A program made the translations under genes and the position numbers. Source: JAIOIW01 sp050304175 (lineage in GTDB: Bacteria > Pseudomonadota > Alphaproteobacteria > Rhizobiales > Rhizobiaceae). From it: DNA of 8,658 bases. Below, piece by piece: positions 1 through 6,425 of this stretch (position 1 is its first letter; every line of letters starts with the position of its first letter). Location: contig JBNLDE010000027.1 of assembly GCA_050304175.1 (NCBI GenBank), forward strand, positions 1 through 8,658, written 5' to 3'. Under the pieces are notes generated by a model. It worked only from the letters and a program-made list of their open reading frames with translations. It was not told where the DNA came from and did no database searches.

Positions 1-169
1 CCCGGTGCCCGGATATGCATTTTTCACCATGGTGTGGCGAGACCCTTGTTCGCGGGGATCGGCGCGGCGGCCGCGCGTGAATTGCGCTCCTATGTAGAGC
101 GTTTTGGCGCCATGGGAAACCGCTCCGCCCGGCCGCGAGAAAGATTTGATCGGCGCTGGACGACCGCAG
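1..169. other. Unassigned stretch at the window edge
   Basis: These bases lie beyond the 3' end of the ribokinase gene. A plus-strand reading frame is open from the window edge to about 243, but its product is rich in Arg, Ala and Pro, matches no family I know, and overlaps the ribokinase gene antiparallel, so I treat it as a chance frame in GC-rich DNA. On the minus strand an ATG at 30 could begin a gene that leaves the window, but no Shine-Dalgarno sequence precedes it. I see no RNA gene, repeat or terminator here. Confidence 0.3.
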
Positions 170-1093
170 TCAGGCGATCGGACCGAACAGCGCCTCGACC
201 TCGGCAAGCGCCGGCATCGACGCCGCCGCGCCGCGCCGCGTGACCGACAATCCTGCGACCGCGCAACCGAACCGTGTCGCCCGTTCCGGCGCCATGCCGC
301 GCGCCAGGGCGACCGCCAGACCGGCATTGAAGGCATCGCCGGCGCCGGTCGTGTCGACCACGTCGCCGGCTGCGACAGCGGGAACATGGACCGACTGCCC
401 GCCGCCGTGAAGCAGCGCGCCGTTCACGCCGAGCGTGACAACGACTGTTCCCACCCCGCGCGCGATCAGCATGTCAGCCGCCGCCCGCGCCGAATCGATC
501 GTATCGACCGGCCGGCCTGTTAGCGCCTCCGCCTCGCTCTCGTTCGGCGTGACATAGTCGCACAGCGCGAGCATGGCGTCGGGCAGTTCCGCGGCCGGCG
601 CCGGATTGAGAATGGTCGTCACGCCGCGCGCGCGCGCGATCTCCAGCCCGCGCATCGCCGCCTCGACCGGTTGCTCGAGCTGGGTCATGAAAATCCCGGC
701 CGACGAAACGAGATCCGCATGCGCATCGAGATCGGCCGGGGTGATCAACCTGGCGGCGCCCGGCGAGACGATGATCGCATTGTTGCCGGTGGCCTCCTCG
801 ATGAATATGAAGGCCGCCCCGGTGTAGCTCTCCGGGGTTTCGATCACCGACGGCTCCACCCCCGCGTCTGCCCACACGGTTCGCGCCATGGCCGCGAAAT
901 CGTCGCGGCCGAGCCGGGTCAGGAACCGCACCGGCGCGCCGAGCCGTCCGGCGCCCACCGCCTGGTTCGATCCCTTGCCGCCGGGCCCGAGCCTGAAATC
1001 GTGTCCGAGAACGGTTTCGCCCAGGCGCGGCTGGCGGTCCGCGCGAAACGCGGTGTCGGCAACGAAGATCCCCAGCACCACGATCGGCTTCAT
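170..1093 (-). CDS. rbsK: Ribokinase (PfkB-family carbohydrate kinase)
   Basis: Cytoplasmic kinase of 307 residues expected to phosphorylate D-ribose at O5 with ATP, feeding the pentose phosphate pathway. The N-terminal PfkB signature (GPGGKGSNQA, about residues 36-45) binds the sugar. The C-terminal signature DTTGAGDAF (247-255) supplies the anion hole and the catalytic base Asp253. A TLGVNGA stretch precedes it, as usual in the ATP-binding half. The length matches typical ribokinases (about 300). A longer frame starts at 1120, but I chose the ATG at 1093 because AGGAGG lies 5 bases upstream of it and the family normally begins with a short Lys-Pro-Ile-Val-Val strand. No ribose transporter or nucleoside hydrolase is visible, so the natural substrate could be another pentose or a nucleoside-derived sugar. 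It is transcribed away from everything else discussed here and is probably unrelated to it. Confidence 0.9.
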   Translation of the reverse strand: MKPIVVLGIFVADTAFRADRQPRLGETVLGHDFRLGPGGKGSNQAVGAGRLGAPVRFLTRLGRDDFAAMARTVWADAGVEPSVIETPESYTGAAFIFIEEATGNNAIIVSPGAARLITPADLDAHADLVSSAGIFMTQLEQPVEAAMRGLEIARARGVTTILNPAPAAELPDAMLALCDYVTPNESEAEALTGRPVDTIDSARAAADMLIARGVGTVVVTLGVNGALLHGGGQSVHVPAVAAGDVVDTTGAGDAFNAGLAVALARGMAPERATRFGCAVAGLSVTRRGAAASMPALAEVEALFGPIA

Positions 1094-1320
1094 CGACCCC
1101 TCCTGGAAACAGCCGGACACATCGGCCCGGTCGAAACGGCACAGACCCGCTATTTCACCCAGGCGACGTTCGGGCGCAAGCGCAAACCCGGCATCAGACG
1201 AACCGGTTTTCCCTAGTGAAATTGGGAAACTGTTGTGTTAACAACCACGCGGTTCGCAATCGGGACGGATTGCCCGGATGCGTGAAAAAGGACAAGCAGT
1301 CGTTGCAGCCGCTTGCCAGC
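1094..1320. other. Intergenic region between divergent rbsK and tRNA-Arg
   Basis: This 227-base gap must hold the promoters of the minus-strand ribokinase and of the plus-strand tRNA. Two inverted repeats lie close together: TTTCCC (1208-1213) with GGGAAA (1224-1229), and GTTGT (1232-1236) with ACAAC (1241-1245), the second around the palindrome TGTTAACA. They could be operator half-sites for a LacI-type sugar regulator, but I cannot match them to a known consensus. I could not place a convincing -35/-10 pair. Frames crossing this region are antisense shadows. Confidence 0.35.
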
Positions 1321-1397
1321 GGCCCCGTAGCTCAGCAGGATAGAGCATCAGATTCCTAATCTGAGGGTCACAGGTTCGAATCCTGTCGGGGTCACCA
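1321..1397 (+). tRNA. tRNA-Arg, anticodon CCT
   Basis: A complete cloverleaf can be folded by eye. The acceptor stem pairs GGCCCCG (1321-1327) with CGGGGTC, with one G-T pair. The D stem is GCTC/GAGC. The anticodon stem is TCAGA/TCTGA with loop TTCCTAA, giving anticodon CCT, which reads the Arg codon AGG. The T stem is ACAGG/CCTGT with loop TTCGAAT. The discriminator base is A and the CCA end is encoded. AGG is a rare codon in GC-rich genomes. tRNA genes are common integration targets, but I see no second copy of the tRNA 3' end in the window, so nothing here shows that an element has inserted. Confidence 0.96.
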
Positions 1398-1530
1398 TTC
1401 CAGTTCTCGCGAAAACGCCCCTGTTTCAAGCCGGCCTGCTTACGGCTTGGACGCGCGCTCGAAGCGGCGCGTGTGTCGGCGCGGGGGCATTGCCGCCGAT
1501 CCCGGACAACGCATTCAGCCCCCGCAAGCA

Positions 1531-1680
1531 AGTAATAATTCACAAATTACTAATTTCTATATTTCTTATGTACTGCATCGTTACAGTTTAAATAAAATTA
1601 TATACATTAATCTTAAGATGGAGATAATGGTTAACGTAACGTTATTTTGTTGCAGATAGAAAATCCCGCATGTAATGTTC
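1531..1680 (+). promoter_or_regulatory. AT-rich island upstream of the basic mini-protein gene
   Basis: About 150 bases with very low GC (roughly a quarter to a third by eye) stand out sharply from the GC-rich surroundings. The stretch is full of TA steps and A/T runs and carries a small inverted repeat, TAACG (1632-1636) and CGTTA (1640-1644). A weak sigma-70-like pair, TTGCAG then TAATGT with 17 bases between, lies near 1650-1680. The region directly precedes the Shine-Dalgarno site of the gene at 1709, so it most likely contains its promoter and control sites. Such islands in GC-rich genomes are typical targets of silencers such as MucR/Ros or H-NS-like proteins, or mark acquired DNA; which applies here is unknown. 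No gene is seen between the tRNA (1397) and 1709. Confidence 0.5.
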
Positions 1681-1708
1681 AATGGTCAGGGTTTCACAGG
1701 AGGCGAAA

Positions 1709-1993
1709 ATGACAGACAAGCCGATCATCAACGAAACAGAAGACGAAACCATCATCTCGCGCCGTTCGGTCCTCGCGAAGCTTGGCCTTGCCGGCCTCGC
1801 CGTCTACTCCGCGCCGGTTCTGCTCAACCTGAGCGATGCCGAGGCTGGCTCGCGCCGCAAGTCCAAGAAGAAGACCAAGAAGACCAGGCGCGGCAAAGGC
1901 GGTCACAAGACCCACCGCAAGACCAAGAAGACCAAGAAGACCAAGAAGACTCATCGCAGGACGCACCGTCATACGCGTCGCGGCAAGAACTGA
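1709..1993 (+). CDS. Tat-type exported, Lys/Thr-rich, highly basic mini-protein
   Basis: I do not recognise a named family. The 94-residue product has an acidic N-terminus (residues 1-16), a twin-arginine signal with Arg18-Arg19, a hydrophobic core (about 21-41) and a likely cleavage after Ala-Glu-Ala46. The predicted mature part (47-94) has 48 residues: 16 Lys, 10 Arg, 5 His, 9 Thr, 2 Ser, 5 Gly and 1 Asn, with no acidic, aromatic or aliphatic residue. Thr recurs every three residues in Lys-Lys-Thr units (54-59 and 73-81). The ATG at 1709 is chosen because AGGAGG ends 6 bases upstream; an in-frame ATG at 1682 lacks such a site. A strong terminator follows 20 bases after the stop, so it forms its own transcription unit. 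The tail resembles histone H1-like proteins, but the export signal argues for a role outside the cytoplasm. Binding of a polyanion, a scaffold role, or being a modified peptide precursor are all possible. The coding call is firm; the function is unknown. Confidence 0.85.
   Translation: MTDKPIINETEDETIISRRSVLAKLGLAGLAVYSAPVLLNLSDAEAGSRRKSKKKTKKTRRGKGGHKTHRKTKKTKKTKKTHRRTHRHTRRGKN
1925..1951 (+). repeat. Three tandem 9-base units encoding Lys-Lys-Thr
   Basis: The unit AAGAAGACC occurs three times head to tail inside the basic mini-protein gene, the last copy ending in T instead of C. Two further copies of the same unit lie at 1868-1885. Near-identity at the DNA level, not only the protein level, suggests that the tail grew by repeat slippage, so copy number may differ between strains. 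Confidence 0.85.
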
Positions 1994-2013
1994 TCGCATG
2001 CGAATCTGAAAAG

Positions 2014-2041
2014 ACGGCGCCGGTTTCGGCGCCGTTTTTTT
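2014..2041 (+). terminator. Strong intrinsic terminator after the basic mini-protein gene
   Basis: A perfect 9-base-pair stem, ACGGCGCCG (2014-2022) with CGGCGCCGT (2027-2035), encloses a GTTT loop and is followed by seven T residues (2035-2041). This is a textbook Rho-independent terminator. It should separate transcription of the mini-protein from the downstream kinase, or leave only a low level of read-through. Confidence 0.93.
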
Positions 2042-2114
2042 ATGGCCTCGATCGAACGCCTGCGTGTGCCAGCTTCTTAACCGGATTTCAGGACTGTCGG
2101 GCTATTGTGTCAGA

Positions 2115-2990
2115 ATGAGCACGGTTCGATTGCAGATATTCGACAAGCCGGTCGATTTCATCGACTGCGAAGATGTCGCCGACGGATTCCGGTCCATCCT
2201 GCGCGGCTGGGATATCCGAAACCTGGATTACGATCCGGCCATCCCGGCCTATATCACCTTCGAGAAGCGCGATTACGGTTATCACTGGGATGCCCCGTGG
2301 ATCGAGGACAAGGACCGCCGAACCGAAGAACCGTCCGTCTCCGTGATGGATGCGGTGTGCGATTTTCACTACGAGTTCATCGACTGGTTTGTCGACCGGC
2401 ATCCCGATCATTTCTGCCTTCACACCGCCGGTATCGAGTTTGACGGGAAGGCAGTGATATTCCCCTGCGTACAAAAGGCCGGCAAGAGCACGCTTTCGAT
2501 CCAACTCGCGCAACGCGGCCACCGGTTGCTGGGCGACGATGTCGTGGCGCTCTCGGCCACGGGCCGCGAAGCCGCATCGCTTGGCCTGCTGCCGCGCGTT
2601 CGGCTGCCGCTTCCCGTCAAGGTGGTCGACGATGAATTTGTCCGCTTCGTCGACCAGCGCAAGGGATTGTCGGACGAATACTGGCAGTATGTCGAGCTCG
2701 GCGAAAACGAGATCGCGCCGCTCTGGGGTGCGCTGCCCGTCACCGGCATCGTTCTTTTGGAGCGCGGCGCAAAAGGACCGCCGGTCCTCGAGCCGCTTCC
2801 CAAAAGTGCTGCCATGAAGGCGCTGATCGACCGCAATTTCGGCCGGATGCGCGATCCCAACAGGATTTTCGATTCCCTGCGTGACCTCGCCTTCAACTGC
2901 GAATGCATGGTGTTGCGGTTCACCCGTCCCATTGACGCGGCGCGGCTGCTCGAGGACCATTTCGGGCGGGGCCGGGAGGCTGCGGCATGA
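2115..2990 (+). CDS. HprK-like P-loop kinase (HprK-related family)
   Basis: A 291-residue cytoplasmic protein without signal peptide or membrane segment. Its centre resembles the C-terminal catalytic domain of HPr serine kinases: a strand plus P-loop ending in GKST (123-126), then a Gly-Asp-Asp motif (140-142) at the Walker B position. The N-terminal 100 residues do not look like the HprK regulatory domain. Stand-alone kinases of this type are known beside PqqD-like proteins (the 'HPr-rel-A' type of system), and homologues phosphorylate the peptide precursor in some lasso-peptide clusters. The stop overlaps the start of the PqqD-like gene by 4 bases, implying coupled translation and a shared job. 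The P-loop is unusual: Cys118 and Lys121 stand where HprK has glycines. I chose the ATG at 2115; no good Shine-Dalgarno site precedes it or the in-frame ATG at 2064, so the start is uncertain. The substrate is unknown; the Thr-rich mini-protein upstream is a candidate by position only. Confidence 0.75.
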   Translation: MSTVRLQIFDKPVDFIDCEDVADGFRSILRGWDIRNLDYDPAIPAYITFEKRDYGYHWDAPWIEDKDRRTEEPSVSVMDAVCDFHYEFIDWFVDRHPDHFCLHTAGIEFDGKAVIFPCVQKAGKSTLSIQLAQRGHRLLGDDVVALSATGREAASLGLLPRVRLPLPVKVVDDEFVRFVDQRKGLSDEYWQYVELGENEIAPLWGALPVTGIVLLERGAKGPPVLEPLPKSAAMKALIDRNFGRMRDPNRIFDSLRDLAFNCECMVLRFTRPIDAARLLEDHFGRGREAAA

Positions 2991-3304
2991 GCGAGGTCGA
3001 GACAAGCGAGGAATTCGACAGCCTGCCTCCATATCGGCGCTTTCGTGCCGTGCGCGAGGAAATGGTTGACGACCAGCTCTTTCTGATCGACCAGGAAGGT
3101 GCGGCAATTCACATGCTCAACCCGATGGCGGCGGCGGTCTGGGCGCTTTTGTCGGATGCGATCCGCGTCGATGAAGTTGCCGAGGCGTTCACGGGGTATT
3201 TTCCGGACGCCGATGCCGCTGTTATTCGCGACGACATCGAAGACCTGTTCGCCGAATTCGAAAGCTATGACCTGATCCAGCCGGCAGGTCCGGCCGGCGC
3301 GTGA
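2987..3304 (+). CDS. PqqD-family protein (RiPP recognition element fold)
   Basis: A 105-residue soluble protein. After a polar N-terminus it shows the PqqD pattern: two short strands (LFLIDQEGAAIHMLN, about 31-45), then a helix with MAAAVWALL, a helix of the 'VDEVAEAF' type, and a final helix with DIEDLFAEFESYDLI. PqqD and other RRE-fold proteins bind the leader of a peptide substrate and present it to a modifying enzyme; PqqD itself does this for PqqA with the radical-SAM enzyme PqqE. No radical-SAM gene is seen here, so the partner is most likely the kinase with which this gene overlaps by 4 bases. It could bind the leader of the basic mini-protein or of the amine dehydrogenase light chain. 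The family call is good; the peptide partner is inferred. Confidence 0.82.
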   Translation: MSEVETSEEFDSLPPYRRFRAVREEMVDDQLFLIDQEGAAIHMLNPMAAAVWALLSDAIRVDEVAEAFTGYFPDADAAVIRDDIEDLFAEFESYDLIQPAGPAGA

Positions 3305-3396
3305 TGCCGCGCTGCGCGCGCCTGGAATTCCCGCTAACGCAAGTTTAACCACAGTCGCAGACAATGCCATGTATTGTGCCTGCGGGTGAGGTTGTT
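3305..3396 (+). other. Short intergenic gap before the beta-barrel gene
   Basis: The gap starts with a GC-rich alternating stretch and becomes less GC-rich near 3335-3365. No terminator with a T tract is present, so transcription from the kinase/PqqD pair may continue into the beta-barrel gene. The ribosome binding site GGTGAGG lies at 3385-3391, 5 bases before the GTG start at 3397. Confidence 0.4.
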
Positions 3397-4629
3397 GTGC
3401 GTATCACTTTGGCGAAGCTGATCACGGCATATGTGGTTTCGACCGCGGCGGCTTCCATACCGCTGCAGGCCGCGCATGCCGGGGATCTCGGCACCGACAT
3501 CCCCTACTATCTCACCGACGATCTGGCAGACCATTCATTTGCGCTGGAAATCGGCCAGTGGAAGCTCGTTCCCACCCTGTCTTCAAAGCTTGAATTTACC
3601 GACAATGTCTCGGAGAAGCCGGTCGGAAATGGCGATCTCGTGCCCAGCGCGTCCGCCAGCCTGGAGCTGAAAGGTGACGTTGCTGGAATCGACACCCGCC
3701 TGACCGGATCCATCTGGGCGCAACGACCGCTAAAGACGCCGAGCGAAAACGACTATGCGGCGGATGCCTCGCTCGACCTGAGGCGGGACATAAGCGACGC
3801 GCTCCAAACCGGCTTGAAAATCGCATTTGCCGACTTCCGGCCGGGATTTTCGACCGACAGTCTCGATCACGAACAGACAATCGAGATAAGGCCTTCGCTG
3901 ACGTATAAAGTCGGAAAATACAAGATCGAAATCCGCGGCAAGTTTGGCTGGGATCGGTTCCCGGGCGCGGTGGACGCATTCGGCGATCCCACGATCGACA
4001 CACGGCAGCACAAATTCGGTGCTCTGGAACTGATCGCAAGCCGAAAAGTGACCGAAAAAATCGCGGTTTATCTGGGCGCGATCCTCAGGGGCGCGATTTT
4101 CGATCAGCCATACGACAGCGGCGGCTACCGCCGTGGCAGCCTGGGCTATGGCGTCTTTGCGGGGTTGCGGGGCGATATTCGCGACAAGCTGACAGCTGAC
4201 ATCGCAGTTGGTTTTGTACGCCAGACATTCAAGGATGTGGATTTTCCGACCCGCGATTATCTCTCCGTCAATGGCTCGCTGCAGTGGAGACCGACCGAAA
4301 AGATCCGCCTGACCCTGTTGGGCGATAGCGGTTTCACCGAATCGGAAGACTATGGCGCGGCCGGTATCCTGGCTTTTGAGGCGACCTTCCGGGGCGAATA
4401 CCAGGCCGCGGAGAAACTGGTTCTTGTCGCCGAAGCCGGATATGAACACGCCGACTATCTGTATGCCGACGTCATCGAACGCACCTTCGATGCCTCCGCC
4501 GGCTTCGATTACGCGGTTTCGAAGCATGGCGTCCTGTCGATACGCTACAAATACAGGACGCGGCGAAGCGACGATTTGGACGAAAACTTCAGCCGGAACG
4601 CCGTTTTTGCCGCGCTGCATTTCAACTGA
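3397..4629 (+). CDS. Outer-membrane beta-barrel protein (BBP2-like)
   Basis: With a GTG start at 3397 the product has 410 residues and opens with a classical Sec signal peptide (MRITLAKLI..., hydrophobic core, cleavage after Ala-His-Ala near residue 25). The upstream ATG at 3364 would add 11 residues before the signal and has no ribosome binding site, so I prefer the GTG. The rest alternates polar and hydrophobic residues in many short strands with Tyr, Phe and Trp at strand ends, and it closes on a strand ending in Phe-Asn (AVFAALHFN), the form recognised by the BAM complex. It resembles the 'putative beta-barrel porin 2' group, often found near surface polysaccharide or secretion genes. Here it sits between the PqqD-like gene and the amine dehydrogenase operon. 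It could let substrate in, or let the basic mini-protein out. The barrel call is firm; the cargo is unknown. Confidence 0.75.
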   Translation: MRITLAKLITAYVVSTAAASIPLQAAHAGDLGTDIPYYLTDDLADHSFALEIGQWKLVPTLSSKLEFTDNVSEKPVGNGDLVPSASASLELKGDVAGIDTRLTGSIWAQRPLKTPSENDYAADASLDLRRDISDALQTGLKIAFADFRPGFSTDSLDHEQTIEIRPSLTYKVGKYKIEIRGKFGWDRFPGAVDAFGDPTIDTRQHKFGALELIASRKVTEKIAVYLGAILRGAIFDQPYDSGGYRRGSLGYGVFAGLRGDIRDKLTADIAVGFVRQTFKDVDFPTRDYLSVNGSLQWRPTEKIRLTLLGDSGFTESEDYGAAGILAFEATFRGEYQAAEKLVLVAEAGYEHADYLYADVIERTFDASAGFDYAVSKHGVLSIRYKYRTRRSDDLDENFSRNAVFAALHFN

Positions 4630-4692
4630 GCGGCGACGCCTGTATCCTGCCGCGATGACGTTCTGATTCGCAACCTGCAGCCAGGTGGGGGA

Positions 4693-5865
4693 ATGATCGC
4701 ATTTGTGCCAGGTCGTCGATCGTTATCGGCGCCGATAATCGCGACCTGTCTGCTTGCCGCAGTTGCCGGTGCATTGGCACAGACACAACCGCTTGCGGAA
4801 GAAGAAGCGACCGTCGCGCAATCGATCTCCGACGTTCCCGTATTCCTCGGACTCGACACGTCGCTCAGCACATCGGGCAGACTGCACGTCGTCGATGCCG
4901 ACAGCCTGCACTATCTCGGCCAGATACCGACCGGTCTCAACGCGCAGATGACGGTCGGGCCCGATCCCGAACAAATATTTGTCGCCAGCACCTATTATAC
5001 CCGCGGTTTTCGCGGCCAACGAACCGACGTGATCGAACAGTACGATCGCCACACACTCGCTCTGGACAGGGAACTGGTCATCCCCTCGAAACGGGCGCTC
5101 GTCGCTCCGATGCGCAATGCAATGCGCATCTCCGAAAGCGGTCGCTGGCTCTATATCCAGGACTTCACGCCGGCTGCATCGGTGACCGTCGTCGACCTGC
5201 AGCAATGGCGCGTCGCGTCGGAAATCCCCAATCCCGGTTGCTTCGGCATCTATCCCTATCCGAAGGGTCGTGAGGGATTTGCCACGCTTTGCGGCGACGG
5301 CGCCATCACCACCGTCGATATCGGTCCCGACGGGAGCCAACAGGCGAGCCACCGCAGCGCACAGCTTTTCGATACCGACGCGGACCCGTGGTTCGCCACC
5401 GCCGGAACGGATGGAAGCAGGTTGATCTTCGTGTCGTTCAAGGGCGCCGCCCATATTGTCGACCTGTCCGGCGACGTGCCGGAGGAAGTGTCGTCGTTCA
5501 GCCTGATCGACGGCACCGACGGTAACTGGCGGCCGGGCGGATATCAACTGATCGCCTACCATCCGCAGAGCGGGGTCTTGTTCGTGCTCATGCATCCTGA
5601 TGGAAAGGAAGGGTCGCACAAGAATACCGCGCCCGAGATCTGGGCTTTCAATCTCGCTTCGGGGAAACTGCTTTCGCGCTCGAAGGCCGACGACCTGGAT
5701 GCGATCACGGTGTCGGGATCTCCGGATCCTGTCCTGCACGCCGTCGAGCCCGGCGGCGTCTACATCATCCGCTATGAATCCGACCCCGCCAACGGCTACG
5801 CGCTCGATCGCGAAAACTACGAGGATATCGGATCCTGGATGCCCCATATCGAGGTCGTGCCATGA
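4693..5865 (+). CDS. aauB: Amine dehydrogenase heavy (alpha) chain, aromatic-amine type
   Basis: A 390-residue periplasmic subunit with a signal peptide (Arg8-Arg9 before the hydrophobic core, cleavage near Ala-Leu-Ala29). The mature part is the seven-bladed beta-propeller that holds the TTQ-bearing light chain in TTQ amine dehydrogenases. Hallmarks include a Gly-Cys at 182-183 and LCGDG (199-203), the Cys pair of this family, and MHPDGKEGSHK (about 300-310), which closely matches my memory of the Alcaligenes faecalis aromatic amine dehydrogenase. The ATG at 4693 is preceded by AGGTGGGGGA. It starts a run of genes with 4-8 base overlaps. The complete enzyme is an alpha2beta2 tetramer that oxidises primary amines to aldehydes and ammonia. 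The substrate (aromatic amine, methylamine or other) cannot be fixed from this chain alone. Confidence 0.92.
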   Translation: MIAFVPGRRSLSAPIIATCLLAAVAGALAQTQPLAEEEATVAQSISDVPVFLGLDTSLSTSGRLHVVDADSLHYLGQIPTGLNAQMTVGPDPEQIFVASTYYTRGFRGQRTDVIEQYDRHTLALDRELVIPSKRALVAPMRNAMRISESGRWLYIQDFTPAASVTVVDLQQWRVASEIPNPGCFGIYPYPKGREGFATLCGDGAITTVDIGPDGSQQASHRSAQLFDTDADPWFATAGTDGSRLIFVSFKGAAHIVDLSGDVPEEVSSFSLIDGTDGNWRPGGYQLIAYHPQSGVLFVLMHPDGKEGSHKNTAPEIWAFNLASGKLLSRSKADDLDAITVSGSPDPVLHAVEPGGVYIIRYESDPANGYALDRENYEDIGSWMPHIEVVP

Positions 5866-6425
5866 GTCCGTATTCGGCCATCGGCAGTCTCCTGCCTGTA
5901 TTTGCCGCGGGTATCCTGTTTCCCGTCTTCCTGTCGTCTTTCCTGCACAAATACAGGAACAAGGCGGAGTTCATCGAGGTGCTGAACCAGTACAGGATCG
6001 TGCCGGAAAGCCTTTCGGCTCACCTGTATCCGCTGTTCCTCGCCCTAGAGTTCGCCGTTTTCATGGGACTTCCGTTCAGCGTATCGCGGGACGGCACGCT
6101 TGGCCTCGCCGCCGTGTTACTCGCCCTCTATGGGGTAGCAATTGCGATCAATCTGATGCGCGGGCGCCATGAAATCTCGTGCGGCTGCGGCGGACCGGGC
6201 GAAACCATCGCCTGGTGGATGGTCGGGCGCAATGGCGCGCTTGCAGCCTTTGCCGCCGGCTGCCTGTTTCCGGGCAGCAGTGCCCCTTTGCAGTTCCCCG
6301 GCGCAATCACGGGCTTTGCGCTGGGCATGACGGCGACAATCCTGGCCGCAGCGGCCTCCACCTTGGCGCGCTCGGCAACGCTTGATGCGCCATTCACGGG
6401 CAGCAACGCGAGTAGAACGCGATGA
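5862..6425 (+). CDS. mauE: MauE-like integral membrane protein
   Basis: A 187-residue inner-membrane protein with about four to five hydrophobic segments (about 7-29, 54-72, 78-98, 117-135 and 143-166). Between the third and fourth lies CGCGG (107-111), the Cys motif typical of MauE. MauE is required, together with MauD, to make stable amine dehydrogenase light chain, and is thought to help form its six or more disulfides by passing electrons across the membrane. The start overlaps the stop of aauB by 4 bases (ATGA) and the stop overlaps mauD in the same way, so the three genes are translationally coupled. Confidence 0.9.
   Translation: MSPYSAIGSLLPVFAAGILFPVFLSSFLHKYRNKAEFIEVLNQYRIVPESLSAHLYPLFLALEFAVFMGLPFSVSRDGTLGLAAVLLALYGVAIAINLMRGRHEISCGCGGPGETIAWWMVGRNGALAAFAAGCLFPGSSAPLQFPGAITGFALGMTATILAAAASTLARSATLDAPFTGSNASRTR

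Noticed and set aside
1321..1397. tRNA as the attachment site of an integrated element
   Set aside because: No integrase gene and no repeated copy of the tRNA 3' end were found in the window.
1428..1448. Hairpin AAGCCG/CGGCTT downstream of the tRNA as a terminator
   Set aside because: Only 6 base pairs, a 9-base loop and no T tract, so the evidence is too weak.
1238..1543. Minus-strand frame of 101 residues across the tRNA, containing RIRTCDPQIRN
   Set aside because: It is the antisense of the tRNA-Arg gene read as protein. This peptide string is a well-known false annotation around tRNA genes.
1709..1993. Histone H1-like or nucleoid protein
   Set aside because: The Lys-rich tail fits, but the twin-arginine leader with a hydrophobic core and an AEA cleavage site argues for export. 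Kept only as an alternative.
1694..1999. Minus-strand frame opposite the basic mini-protein, Leu/Gly-rich
   Set aside because: Its Leu-Gly-Leu repeats are only the antisense of the Lys-Lys-Thr repeats, and the plus-strand gene has a strong ribosome binding site and terminator.
2088..3107. Long minus-strand frame (339 residues) opposite the kinase gene
   Set aside because: Antisense shadow of GC-rich coding DNA. It has no recognisable domain, whereas the plus strand encodes HprK-like and PqqD-like proteins with coupled ends.
4723..5847. Long minus-strand frame (374 residues) opposite the heavy chain gene
   Set aside because: Shadow of aauB, which is clearly recognisable on the plus strand.
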